Assembly: GCF_012911975.1 (NCBI RefSeq)
Contig: NZ_SMDQ01000057.1
Span: 1 to 38,519 of the forward strand
Direction: 5' to 3'
Length of the DNA: 38,519 nt
From: Nodosilinea sp. P-1105
Lineage (GTDB): Bacteria; Cyanobacteriota; Cyanobacteriia; Phormidesmidales; Phormidesmidaceae
Both the position numbers and the translations under genes were made by a program. The notes under the pieces were generated by a model. The model did not search any database. It saw only the letters and a program-made list of their open reading frames with translations, and had not been told where the DNA came from. Positions within the stretch are counted from its first letter, which is position 1. Every line of letters starts with the position of its first letter. Below are positions 24,511 through 33,045 of the stretch, piece by piece.

Positions 24511-26823
24511 CTAGTCGGGTACCAGGGTGCTGACCGGGACGTTGGTGAAGTAGCGGCGGCGAAACTGCTCTTCTTGTAGGGTGTCTAAAAATTGAGCGAT
24601 CGCGCCATGGGCGTCCTGGGTGGGGGCGATCGCCGTCCTCTGCACCAGGCCAGTTGCGTCTGACCAGTCAAAACCCACCTGGGTGAGGGCGTTTAGTCCG
24701 CGTTTTAGGGATAGGGGCGTGAGGCTGAGGCGGGCCATCAGTTGATCGGCGGTCACGGCGGTTTGCGTCCGGGCCAGGTATTTAGCCAGGCCCACCAGGT
24801 GCTGCCACACCTGGTGGGGAGTGGGCTGATCGGCCCCAGGGCTAAAGGCTAATGCCAGGGGCATGGCGGCGGCGGCGGCCTGCTGCTGCCAGGCGTGCCA
24901 GTCGTGCCACTGCACTGGCGGTTGCTTTACCACTAGGGCGGGCTGATTAGGGATGGGGTCAGCTTGGCGCCAGTCTAAAATCGTTACCGGGCTTGGGGCT
25001 GCCCTCGGGGTCGGCACTTGGGTGGGTCGGTGATCGATCAGCTTGATGTGGTAGCCGGCATAGGTATTGTGGTCTAGCTCGACCACGACATCACACCGGC
25101 CTGGGGGTAAATCCTCTTTGTAGTGGCCCCACCACTCCCCAGGGAAACCACTCTGGACGCTGTCATCCCATAATTCAAACTCCGTCTTAATAAACCCCAC
25201 AGCAGCATTGGTCTGATCTCGCAATTTGCGATGGAAACCCCGCTGCACCCAGCCATTCCGCACCAATAGCCTGGGCACTGGATTACCCATGCCACAGGGT
25301 TCCAGATACTTTAACTCGCGAAAAAGGGCTTGCCCTAGCTCCGCCACGGTCACCGTTAGGTCAATTTGAAGGGTGGGGCGAGGCATGCGATCGCCCCCTA
25401 GGGCTTCCCGCACCATGCGGTTCAGGGCTGCCGCTAGCAGCTCGATATTGTCGACAGGCAGGGTTAACCCTGCGGCCATGGGGTGACCGCCAAACCCGGT
25501 CAATAAATCTGCCTGAGCTTGAAACAGGGTGTAGAGGTCCAATCCCTGGACTGAGCGGGCAGACCCCCGGGCCAGACGCGGCAAACCATCTGTAGGGGGT
25601 AGGTTGATCGGGGGTGGGTCGATATGCAGTAACACCACTGGTCGCCCCATCTGCTGGGCCACTTGCCCGGCCACCAGACCCAATATCCCCGTAGGCCACT
25701 GTTCGTCGGCCAGCACAATACACTGGGTGGTGCCCAAATCCACCTGGGCTAGGCGGGCCATCACCTGACCGTAAACATCCCGCTGTAGGGCCTTACGGCG
25801 GGTATTGGCTAGCTCTGCTTCATAGGCCAGGTTTTTGCAACGGGCCACGTCCTGACTGGTCAACAGCTCTACACAAAAGCTGGCATCCCCCTGAATGCGA
25901 CTGACGGCATTGATCCGTGGACCTAAGCCAAAGGCAATATCAGTGGGGCGATCGCCCGTGCGGCGGCACAACGCCAACAGTTCAGTCACCCCAGGGCGGC
26001 GAGAGTTGGCCCCCGCCTGGCTGTGGCTGTGCAACTGCTGCAAGCCGATTTGGGCCAAATAGCGACAGTCTCCCCGCAATTCCACCAGGTCCGCAATCAA
26101 GCCAATGGCCACCAGGTCCAGTAGGGAATCCAGGTGAGCCGACAGCTCCCGAGAGGCGAACAATCCCTCCACCAGCTTGTAGGCCACCGCTACCCCTGAC
26201 AGGGTGGCCAACGGATGTTCCGGCGGCAGGCGGCGCGGATTAATCATCGCGATCGCTGGCGGATCCACCTCAGGCAGGGTATGGTGATCGGTCACAATCA
26301 CATCCATGCCCAGGTCAGCGGCATAGGCAATCTCAGCCCCGTTGGTGCTGCCCGTGTCACAGGTCACCACCAGCGTTGCCCCCCAGCCATGGATCAGCTC
26401 TAGCCCCCTACGAGACAGTCCATGGGACTCTTTCAGGCGATTGGGAATAAAGTACATCAACCGATCTGACCGGGGAAACACCCGCCCTAACCCCTCCCAC
26501 AACAGGGCCGTGGCGGTGACCCCATCGGCATCAAAGTCTCCCCAAATGGCCACTTTTTCGCCTGCATCTGCCGCTTGGTTCAGGCGCTTAACCGCAGCTA
26601 CCATCGGTGGACCAAAGGCCGCCGATGGGGTTGGCTGATAACAGGCCGGGTTTAAGAAGCCCGCTAGGGCGGCGGGCGGGCACAGTTGCCGTTGCCATAA
26701 CACTTGGGTCAGTCGCTCTAGGTGACTAGGTGCTTGGGGTAACGCCTGCGCGATCGCCTGTGCCCAGTTTTCCGGGTAATGAGTATTGGGCGGTACCACC
26801 CAATCAAGGGGCTGAGGATCCAT
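24511..26823 (-). CDS. recJ: Single-stranded-DNA-specific exonuclease RecJ
   Basis: A 770-residue DHH-family 5'-3' exonuclease used in recombination and mismatch repair. Core motifs are WGDFDADGVTATALL (DFDADG at 96-101), VTCDTGST, VTDHHTLPE (the DHH motif, near 180), then the DHHA1 part with FGLGPRINAVSRI and GFGGHPMAAGLTL. The C-terminal third is the cyanobacterial OB-fold and extension region, longer than the E. coli enzyme (about 577). ATG at 26823. Confidence 0.95.
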   Translation of the reverse strand: MDPQPLDWVVPPNTHYPENWAQAIAQALPQAPSHLERLTQVLWQRQLCPPAALAGFLNPACYQPTPSAAFGPPMVAAVKRLNQAADAGEKVAIWGDFDADGVTATALLWEGLGRVFPRSDRLMYFIPNRLKESHGLSRRGLELIHGWGATLVVTCDTGSTNGAEIAYAADLGMDVIVTDHHTLPEVDPPAIAMINPRRLPPEHPLATLSGVAVAYKLVEGLFASRELSAHLDSLLDLVAIGLIADLVELRGDCRYLAQIGLQQLHSHSQAGANSRRPGVTELLALCRRTGDRPTDIAFGLGPRINAVSRIQGDASFCVELLTSQDVARCKNLAYEAELANTRRKALQRDVYGQVMARLAQVDLGTTQCIVLADEQWPTGILGLVAGQVAQQMGRPVVLLHIDPPPINLPPTDGLPRLARGSARSVQGLDLYTLFQAQADLLTGFGGHPMAAGLTLPVDNIELLAAALNRMVREALGGDRMPRPTLQIDLTVTVAELGQALFRELKYLEPCGMGNPVPRLLVRNGWVQRGFHRKLRDQTNAAVGFIKTEFELWDDSVQSGFPGEWWGHYKEDLPPGRCDVVVELDHNTYAGYHIKLIDHRPTQVPTPRAAPSPVTILDWRQADPIPNQPALVVKQPPVQWHDWHAWQQQAAAAAMPLALAFSPGADQPTPHQVWQHLVGLAKYLARTQTAVTADQLMARLSLTPLSLKRGLNALTQVGFDWSDATGLVQRTAIAPTQDAHGAIAQFLDTLQEEQFRRRYFTNVPVSTLVPD

Positions 26824-26968
26824 AATTTTAGTTTAGCGCTTAGGGCGCAATGATTAGCTGACCACCCCTGATCGGTAAGCCTCTGCTTAAAGCTTCCGTA
26901 AATTTATGCAGAGGGGTAGCGTTCAACTGAACACAGACGGTAGGGTTAAGCCATGACTTTTTAATGCC

Positions 26969-28054
26969 ATGCCTAAAAAGAGCCATCCCGAACTAGACGG
27001 TCAAAAACCTCAGGCCCTCTATACCCTACAACTCAGGCGCCCAGGTCAAGCCTTCCGGGAGCGTTTGAGCTGGAGTTTAATTGGGCTTTCAACCGGGGTG
27101 GGGCTAATGTTGGGGTATGTTTGGCTCAATCCGCTTGAGCGGTCTTGGCCCTCCTTGTTTGAACCGGCCCCAGCGGCTACAGAAGACAGCTTCCGGCAGG
27201 GGGCAGAGCGCGCTATGCAGGCCGCCGAGCTGACCCAATCGGCGGAATTTCGCGAAGAATGGGTGGAGGTGGCGATTCTATGGCAACAGGCGATCGCCAA
27301 AATGAAGGCTGTCCCCAGAGCCAGTGACCAGCATGAGCTAGCCCAACAAAAGGTGGCCGAATACGAGCGCAACCTGCAATATGCCCAAAGTAATGTAGAC
27401 ACTCGTACAGCCCAAGCCCCCCAAAGCAAAAGCTACTGGACCACGGGTTCAGACCGAGAACTGGTAATTGCCTTGCAGGGAATGCCGACCCGCATCATGC
27501 AGTACGAAGCCTCCTGCCAGGAGGTGCTGCGCTATGGCAATAGCACCATTGAACTCAGAAACGGCTACGTCAGACAGTACAACAACCTCGATGGCAACCT
27601 GCGGGTTTTGGCTGATGTTGAAGTGGTGCTATCCACCCAGGGAACGCCTGACACCTGGACATTGGGGTCATCCAAAGACACGATCCTGCGCGTGCAGGGC
27701 ACCCCAACCCGCACCAGCCAGTACGCCTCCCCTCGGTTTACCACCTTGTACTATGGCAACAGCTCTGTGCAGCTTGATAACAATCAGGTGATCAGCTATT
27801 CCAACTTTGACAACAATCTCAGGATCTCCACCCAACTGTTGCCGGTGCACCAACAACAGCCTGCCCCCGAGTACTGGTCTATGGGCTCCAACCGGGTTGA
27901 TGTGCTGCGGGCGCAAAACGCCCCCCCTGTGGCGACCCTGCGCAATGACGCCAGTTGCGAAGAGACCTTTCAATTCGCTGATAGCGAAGTCTCGTTTCGC
28001 CAAGGCTATGTGACCGGCTACAAAAACGACAGCCAAAATTTGAAGATGCGCTAA
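26969..28054 (+). CDS. Single-pass membrane protein with three tandem about 56-residue domains (unrecognised)
   Basis: No named family can be given. Of 361 residues, about 34-53 form one membrane helix (LIGLSTGVGLMLGYVWL), so a short basic N-terminus is cytoplasmic and the rest is outside. Residues about 75-150 are helical (AAELTQSAEFREEWVEVAILWQQAI...), like a tetratricopeptide-type lead. Then come three copies of one domain at about 157-212, 230-285 and 303-360, each starting W(T/S)xGS and containing GxPT, a (Y/F)G or FA before NS, a short strand, NGY/NNQ/QGY and a Y(N/S/K)N...NLR end. The pattern resembles the lipoprotein fold of BamE/SmpA and DUF2845, which is an inference. Plus-strand ATG 26969; divergent from recJ. 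Confidence 0.75.
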   Translation: MPKKSHPELDGQKPQALYTLQLRRPGQAFRERLSWSLIGLSTGVGLMLGYVWLNPLERSWPSLFEPAPAATEDSFRQGAERAMQAAELTQSAEFREEWVEVAILWQQAIAKMKAVPRASDQHELAQQKVAEYERNLQYAQSNVDTRTAQAPQSKSYWTTGSDRELVIALQGMPTRIMQYEASCQEVLRYGNSTIELRNGYVRQYNNLDGNLRVLADVEVVLSTQGTPDTWTLGSSKDTILRVQGTPTRTSQYASPRFTTLYYGNSSVQLDNNQVISYSNFDNNLRISTQLLPVHQQQPAPEYWSMGSNRVDVLRAQNAPPVATLRNDASCEETFQFADSEVSFRQGYVTGYKNDSQNLKMR

Positions 28055-28090
28055 CAGCTGACACCTCAAGTTGTGTAGATTGGATGCATC

Positions 28091-28122
28091 GTTTAAGCTC
28101 AATACTCTTATGATGCTTAAAC
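28091..28122 (+). terminator. Short hairpin between the repeat-domain gene and the cyclase gene
   Basis: GTTTAAGC (28091-28098) / GCTTAAAC (28115-28122), loop 16 bases, no T-run. It may end the upstream transcript or bind a regulator of the cyclase gene, which starts 32 bases later. Confidence 0.4.
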
Positions 28123-28153
28123 AAGTACTGCCGTCTGCCTAGCCTCCAGCCCT

Positions 28154-29674
28154 GTGGATGACGCCCTTCACCCGATTGACTTGGTCATCGTTGATGATGA
28201 TGCCGAGACCGCCAATCTGCTCGCCCGTCTCTTGGGTCAGCAGGGGTATCACACACGCTTGGCCAGCACTGGTGATGAGGCCCTCAAGCTAATTTCTGCC
28301 CAGCGGCCCGACTTGGTGCTGCTAGATATTTTGCTGCCTGACATTGATGGTTACACCATCTGTAAACAGCTCAAAATCAGCCCCCAAACAGAAGATATTC
28401 CAATCATTATCCTGAGTGCTTTAATCGACTCGCTGGATAAGGTCAAGGCCTTTCAGTCAGGAGCGGCCGACTACATTGTCAAACCCTTTGCCAGCCAAGA
28501 GGTGTTAGTGCGGGTGCAAAACCAATTGCACCTGGCCCACCAACGGCAACAGCTGAGCCAGCAGAACACTCTGCTGCGCCAAGAAGTCCAAGAGCGTACC
28601 CAAATGGAGCAGGCCCTGCTAGCCGCAGAGCTAAACTACCGTAGTATTTTTGAAAACTCTACGGTGGGTATCTTTAAGGCTTCGCCTCAGGGGCGTTATT
28701 TAAGTGTCAACCCATCCATGGCCCGCTTGTACGGGTACGATTCCCCAGAAGACATGATCGCCATCACCGAGGACATCAGCCGCCAAATTTACCTTCAACC
28801 TAAGCGGCGGGATGAGTTACTGGTGTACATCAACCGGTTTGAAAAAATTACCGATGCTGAATCCGAAGTGTTTCGCAAAGATGGCAGCACCCTGTGGGTC
28901 AGTGAAGACATCTGGAAGGTATGGGACAAAGACGGTAATTTTCTCCACTATGAAGGCATCGTCCACGACATTAGTGAACGCCGCCAAATGGAGACGGAAC
29001 TGCGGCAACAGCGACAGCAAGCGGATCGCCTATTGGTCAATATTTTGCCTTACCGTATTGCCCAACGACTGAAGTCTGGCACCCGCACCATCGCTGAAAG
29101 TTTAGACCAGGTGAGTGTGCTGTTTGCCGACCTGGTGGACTTTACAGCCGCCTCTGGGGAAATGACGCCCCCCCAACTGGTCAAAATGCTGAACGAAATT
29201 TTCTCCATGTTCGATCAGCTGGCCGAGTTCCACCGGCTGGAAAAGATTAAGACCATTGGGGATGCTTACATGGTGGCAGGGGGCTTGCCAGCTCCCCAAG
29301 ATAACCATGATGAGGCGATCGCCCAGTTTGCCCTCGACATTTGCGAGGCGATTAAGCAGTTTCCTCGGCCCGATGGCCAGACGTTTAAATTGAGAGTTGG
29401 CATTAACTCTGGGCCAGTGGTCGCCGGGGTGATTGGTCGCCGTAAGTTTGCCTATGACCTCTGGGGCGATACGGTCAACATTGCCAGTCGCATGGAAGCC
29501 ACTGGCGAACCTCAGCGAATTCAAGTCACCCCAGAACTCTACGAACGCCTCAAGCACACGTTTATGTTTGAACCTCGAGGCCCTGTGGCGGTTAAGGGGC
29601 GTGGTCAAATGACTACCTTTTGGCTGGTGGGTCGCAAACCAGACCCAGCCCCTGAGGGAACCATGGAACAATAA
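28154..29674 (+). CDS. Response regulator-PAS-adenylate cyclase hybrid
   Basis: A 506-residue cytosolic signalling protein. REC domain 8-125 with D14-D16, phospho-acceptor D58, S88 and K110; coiled coil about 125-160; PAS domain about 162-278 ending in the PAC motif HDISERRQME; helix; class III cyclase domain about 318-495. In the cyclase part both metal aspartates (D326 in LFADLVDF, D370 in TIGDAYM), the adenine-selecting pair K366 and D435 (YDLWGD), and the transition-state N442 and R446 (TVNIASRM) are all present, so it should make cAMP, not cGMP. Start GTG 28154. No histidine kinase lies next to it. Confidence 0.93.
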   Translation: MDDALHPIDLVIVDDDAETANLLARLLGQQGYHTRLASTGDEALKLISAQRPDLVLLDILLPDIDGYTICKQLKISPQTEDIPIIILSALIDSLDKVKAFQSGAADYIVKPFASQEVLVRVQNQLHLAHQRQQLSQQNTLLRQEVQERTQMEQALLAAELNYRSIFENSTVGIFKASPQGRYLSVNPSMARLYGYDSPEDMIAITEDISRQIYLQPKRRDELLVYINRFEKITDAESEVFRKDGSTLWVSEDIWKVWDKDGNFLHYEGIVHDISERRQMETELRQQRQQADRLLVNILPYRIAQRLKSGTRTIAESLDQVSVLFADLVDFTAASGEMTPPQLVKMLNEIFSMFDQLAEFHRLEKIKTIGDAYMVAGGLPAPQDNHDEAIAQFALDICEAIKQFPRPDGQTFKLRVGINSGPVVAGVIGRRKFAYDLWGDTVNIASRMEATGEPQRIQVTPELYERLKHTFMFEPRGPVAVKGRGQMTTFWLVGRKPDPAPEGTMEQ

Positions 29675-29821
29675 CGCCGAGTACATCGCTAACCTGAGAT
29701 AGCATAAAATTAACGATTGCTGTCGCTGGTTGCAACTGGAGATAGCGGTACAGCCATCACCTGAGATGCTTTGTATCCGCCGTTGTTAGCCATATCTCCG
29801 CCACTGCTGGCCATATCTACT

Positions 29822-30862
29822 ATGCTGACCTCCCTCCCTGCCGATTTATACCAGCGCTTAAGCACCCCCCTGACGATTGGATCGGTGGAGGTGCATAGTC
29901 GAGTGTTGCAGTCGCCCCTGTCGGGGGTGACCGATCGCGCTTTTCGCCAACTGGTGCGTCGCTATGCCCCAGACTCGATGTTGTACACCGAAATGGTGCA
30001 GGCCACTGGGGTCTGCCAGGCCCAGCCGCTGGAAAAAATCATGGACATTGGCGATCGCGAGCAGCCCATCAGCATCCAGCTGTTTGACTGTCGCCCCGAC
30101 TTTATGGCTGAGGCCGCCCGTAAAGCCATGGCGGCAGGGGCCAAAACCATCGATATCAACATGGGCTGCCCGGTGAACAAAATCACCAAAAAGGGGGGCG
30201 GCTCATCCCTACTGCGCCAGCCAGAGGTGGCGGAGGCGATTGTGCGCACCGTGGCGGCGGCGGTATCCATCCCGGTCACCGTCAAAACCCGCATTGGCTG
30301 GGACGACAACGACATCAATGCCGTAGAGTTTGGCCGCCGTATGGAAGCCGCTGGGGCCCAGATGCTGACCCTCCATGGTCGCACCCGCACCCAGGGCTAC
30401 AATGGCCCCGCCCGCTGGGACTGGATCGCCAAGGTGAAGACGGCCCTGTCGATTCCGGTGATTGCCAACGGCGACATTGTTTCGGTGGAGTCGGCAATCC
30501 GCTGCCTGGAGGAAACCGGGGCCGATGGGGTGATGTGCTCTCGGGGCACCCTGGGCTACCCGTTTTTGGTGGGGGAAATTGATCACGCTTTGAAAACCGG
30601 GGTGCGACGGCCCCCACCCACCGCCCTGATGCGGCTGCACTGCGCCCGCCAGCACCTGGGCCTACTGTGGCAGTACAAGGGGCAACGGGGCATTCACCAG
30701 TCCCGCAAGCACATGGCCTGGTATGTGAAAGGGTTTGAGGGGGCCGCAACCCTGCGCCAGCAGCTGTGCCAAATTGATACCGTCGAGGCGGGCTATGGGC
30801 TGCTGGATGGCGCGATCGCAACTTTGCTGTCCCCCCAACCGGAGCGGATAACCGATCCTTGA
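29822..30862 (+). CDS. tRNA-dihydrouridine synthase
   Basis: A 346-residue FMN-dependent TIM-barrel enzyme that reduces uridines in tRNA D-loops. Motifs: LQSPLSGVTDRAFRQLVRR, DINMGCPVNKITKKGGGSSLL with catalytic C116, VTVKTRIGWDD, MLTLHGRTRTQGYNGPARWD, VIANGDI and GADGVMCSRGTLGYPFL. The pattern is DusB/NifR3-like. ATG at 29822 chosen; the frame open to 29771 adds an unlikely repeated PPLLAIS lead caused by a small direct repeat in the spacer. The 45 bases to the DUF3318 gene suggest a shared transcript. Confidence 0.94.
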   Translation: MLTSLPADLYQRLSTPLTIGSVEVHSRVLQSPLSGVTDRAFRQLVRRYAPDSMLYTEMVQATGVCQAQPLEKIMDIGDREQPISIQLFDCRPDFMAEAARKAMAAGAKTIDINMGCPVNKITKKGGGSSLLRQPEVAEAIVRTVAAAVSIPVTVKTRIGWDDNDINAVEFGRRMEAAGAQMLTLHGRTRTQGYNGPARWDWIAKVKTALSIPVIANGDIVSVESAIRCLEETGADGVMCSRGTLGYPFLVGEIDHALKTGVRRPPPTALMRLHCARQHLGLLWQYKGQRGIHQSRKHMAWYVKGFEGAATLRQQLCQIDTVEAGYGLLDGAIATLLSPQPERITDP

Positions 30863-30906
30863 CTTATGGGGTTTAAGATAGGATCTATGAATAAACTTCA
30901 CTCTTG

Positions 30907-31560
30907 ATGTCCATGACTTCGTACGCCACTGCCCGCGCCGATATGGGAGAGCTTCGCCGTCTAAGGAGCCTACTGCCGCCAGAACTTCAGAGCTGGGTGA
31001 CGGTGGAGTCAGCCATTGATGTCACCCCGCCCCTGATTACCTGCGAGGAGCTGGGCAAAGACCAGGTGGAAATTCAAATTGACCTAGTGAAGTGGGAACA
31101 ACTAGCCCTGGATCAGCGTAATCTGATGTTCTGGCATGAGGTGGGCCGCATCCAAAATGACACGATCCCTAGGGATGGTTGGGAAATGGCGGCCCTGGCC
31201 ATTGGTCTGGGGGGCGCTGTGGGCGAACTGTGGGTCCAAGATGGGCTGCTGCTGCTGTTGGCTTTGGGGCTATGCGGGTTTTCCGGTTGGCGGCTGTACA
31301 AACGCAACAACAATCAAAAAACCCTGGAAGAAAGCATTCAGGCGGATGAGCGGGCGATCGCCCTAGCTACCCGATTTGGTTACACCCTACCCAATGCCTA
31401 CAAGAGCCTGGGTAGTGCCCTAAAAACCCTGATTGAGCAAACCCCGAAAAAGCGGCAGCGCGATCGCTACATCAAACGCTTAGAGGCCCTGAAAAAGAGT
31501 GCCGCTAAAGCTAAAGAGCGAGCCCGCACGGAAGCGGGCGACATGCGCTCGGCCTATTGA
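30907..31560 (+). CDS. DUF3318 family membrane protein
   Basis: A 217-residue cyanobacterial protein. Residues about 5-85 (ELRRLRSLLPPELQSWVTVESA...LMFWHEVGRIQNDT) are the DUF3318 lead, two hydrophobic helices follow (about 92-107, MAALAIGLGGAVGELWV, and about 110-128, LLLLLALGLCGFSGWRLY), and a long charged helix makes up the C-terminus. The HEVGRIQ stretch resembles a HExxH-like metal site with the second His missing, so no protease call is made. ATG 30907 is preferred over TTG 30904. Function unknown. A tandem duplication and a large palindrome follow the stop. Confidence 0.9.
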   Translation: MSMTSYATARADMGELRRLRSLLPPELQSWVTVESAIDVTPPLITCEELGKDQVEIQIDLVKWEQLALDQRNLMFWHEVGRIQNDTIPRDGWEMAALAIGLGGAVGELWVQDGLLLLLALGLCGFSGWRLYKRNNNQKTLEESIQADERAIALATRFGYTLPNAYKSLGSALKTLIEQTPKKRQRDRYIKRLEALKKSAAKAKERARTEAGDMRSAY

Positions 31561-31561
31561 T

Positions 31562-31591
31562 ATCAGCCTACAGAAGATCAGCCTACAGAAG
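31562..31591. repeat. 15-bp tandem duplication after the DUF3318 gene
   Basis: ATCAGCCTACAGAAG appears twice without change (31562-31576, 31577-31591), starting directly after the stop codon. Like the duplication at 2612-2641 it is 15 bp and perfect. Confidence 0.9.
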
Positions 31592-31600
31592 ATCTAAAAG

Positions 31601-31626
31601 CCCCTCTCCCAAGCTTGGGAGAGGGG
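31601..31626. terminator. 26-base perfect palindrome (dispersed CCCCTCTCCC repeat)
   Basis: CCCCTCTCCCAAG (31601-31613) is followed directly by its complement (31614-31626), then TTTGGGGTGAGGGC. A close copy with a broken centre lies at 36774-36797, followed by TTTGGGGAGAGGGC. It likely ends transcription of the DUF3318 gene and belongs to a repeat family seen between genes in many cyanobacteria. Confidence 0.75.
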
Positions 31627-31692
31627 TTTGGGGTGAGGGCAGAGTCAAGACTGAGGCAAGCCTTTTCAATCTACTGAGTTTGAATCCCAGTT

Positions 31693-31751
31693 CCAAGTCC
31701 AGACCTGAAGTTCTGCCTGTGGGAAAACGCCCGATTCCGATCTGGACTTGG
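31693..31751. repeat. Dispersed palindrome, third (split) copy
   Basis: CCAAGTCCAGA (31693-31703) and TCTGGACTTGG (31741-31751), perfect 11-bp arms of the same sequence as the element at 3311-3334 but separated by 37 bases instead of the short central loop. It lies at the 3' side of the comFB gene. Confidence 0.8.
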
Positions 31752-31773
31752 TATAGATGCCGAGAAATCTCAG

Positions 31774-32322
31774 TTATCGGCTGGCCTGGGCTGGCTCAAA
31801 CTTGTGGGCATGGTCTTGCAGCAGAGCGCTGACCTGACCCAAAACTTTGTCCGTTGGCTTTTTCTGGATGGTTTGACGATCGGGATAGAAGTCGGGCTGA
31901 TCCAGGCTACGGGCAATGGCTTGATGTACCTGTTCTGCAATCAGATCAGACAATTCGCCCCGGGCGGTTTCCCGCTGGAAGTTGGCCCCTTCTTCGGTGG
32001 TGGCATAGAGGGGAGGTAGCCGGTTGAGGGCATAGGCAGCAATGTCGCCTAAATCCAAGGTGGCATCAGAGGTGGACTCGATTTCGGCGACCCTGGCGAT
32101 CGCTTCGGTCAACACCAATTCTTCCATCACATTAATAAACTGCTTCCGGGGGACGGCCACCACTTCCCCAGTCAATAGAGATCCCATCAACCGATCGAGG
32201 GCCATGTATTCTTCGATAGATAGCTCAGAGGCGGTGTCACATATCCGTCCCACCTCAGCTTCCATGGCAGGGGTTAAGTAGCCGTCTTGCAAGGCTTGCT
32301 CGACAATTTTTTCAATAGTCAT
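31774..32322 (-). CDS. ComFB family protein (cyclic dinucleotide receptor family)
   Basis: A 182-residue protein of the late-competence ComFB family: MTIEKIVEQALQDGYLTPAMEAEVGRICD, then ELSIEEYMALDRLMGSLLTGEV, RKQFINVMEELVLTEAIARVAEIE and the conserved AAYALNRLPPLYATTEEGANFQRE. Recent work on cyanobacterial members describes them as c-di-GMP and c-di-AMP binding proteins tied to motility, competence or cell size; that role is family knowledge, not visible here. I prefer the ATG at 32322 with GGAG upstream; ATG 32340 would add MECLNQ. Divergence or readthrough with hfq: both are on the minus strand, hfq upstream by about 200 bases. Confidence 0.9.
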   Translation of the reverse strand: MTIEKIVEQALQDGYLTPAMEAEVGRICDTASELSIEEYMALDRLMGSLLTGEVVAVPRKQFINVMEELVLTEAIARVAEIESTSDATLDLGDIAAYALNRLPPLYATTEEGANFQRETARGELSDLIAEQVHQAIARSLDQPDFYPDRQTIQKKPTDKVLGQVSALLQDHAHKFEPAQASR

Positions 32323-32524
32323 TTGATTTAAACACTCCATAAAACTTGGGGGCTTGTTCGCAAAGATTGAAAGAAACGACTGCTTTCAGGACTAGTTGAC
32401 GATCGCCTAGATTAAGATGTTGGCTCTACAAGTCACCCAACACCCGCTTGGGCTTATTGTGCCCCAATCACCCCATAGGGCCACCAGTCGCGCCAGGAAT
32501 TTAAACTTCTCTGGGGTAAGTTTG

Positions 32525-32734
32525 CTAATACTTGATAAAGCCAATCGCCTGTTTCCAAATTTGATGTTTGCGCTGATCGTCGGTTTCAAGGCAGATGCAT
32601 TGGGGATCTTGCCACAGGATACGGCCTGAAATCAGGTCCCCAGTCAGTAGCTTGATCTCGACAGACTGCTTGTCACGGATGAGGTTTTGCACCTGACGGA
32701 CATGGGGAAAGCCGGTAGAAAACTCTTGGGACAT
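32525..32734 (-). CDS. hfq: Cyanobacterial Hfq (RNA chaperone)
   Basis: A 69-residue Sm-like protein: VRQVQNLIRDKQSVEIKLLTGDLISGRILWQDPQCICLETDDQRKHQIWKQAIGFIKY. The Sm1 pattern and the KQAIGFIK end are those of the short, divergent cyanobacterial Hfq, which lacks the KH motif's usual form and in Synechocystis works with the pilus motor to support motility. Start ATG 32734 gives MSQEFSTGFPHVRQ; a longer frame to 32833 has an unlikely lead. It is divergent from dapF, an order often kept in cyanobacteria. Confidence 0.93.
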   Translation of the reverse strand: MSQEFSTGFPHVRQVQNLIRDKQSVEIKLLTGDLISGRILWQDPQCICLETDDQRKHQIWKQAIGFIKY

Positions 32735-33045
32735 GATACGTTGGCACTTTGGTGGGCACGCTAAGTGGGCTGGTTTTACGGTACCCTCTCTGTCGGCAGA
32801 AATCACAGGGGGTGACATTTTTTTCTGCCCCAAGTCGAGGGTAAGGGAAGCCTTATAGCGGATTTCACTCAGGTGAAGTACATCGTGAGGATCCCCCCCT
32901 CCCCCCTTAATCGGGAATCGCTATGGGTCGGCAAGGCTCTCAAGGGCATCAACCCGTGGCTGGAATGGTAGTGACATTCATCTGTGGCTGAAGCAGTCCT
33001 GGATGTCCGATAATAAGGACTCACCCTTTTGCGATGGATGAGGTT
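32735..33045. promoter_or_regulatory. hfq-dapF divergent region, 311 bp
   Basis: Contains a small hairpin TTCAC-TCAG-GTGAA (32864-32877), a C-rich run near 32895, and GATAAT at about 33010 that may serve as a -10 box for dapF. No gene is visible. Confidence 0.4.

Noticed and set aside
30907..31560. DUF3318 protein as a HExxH metalloprotease
   Set aside because: Only HEVGR is present; the second histidine of the zinc motif is missing.
31557..31832. 91-codon frame after the DUF3318 gene
   Set aside because: Consists of the 15-bp duplication, the CCCCTCTCCC palindrome and the split palindrome.
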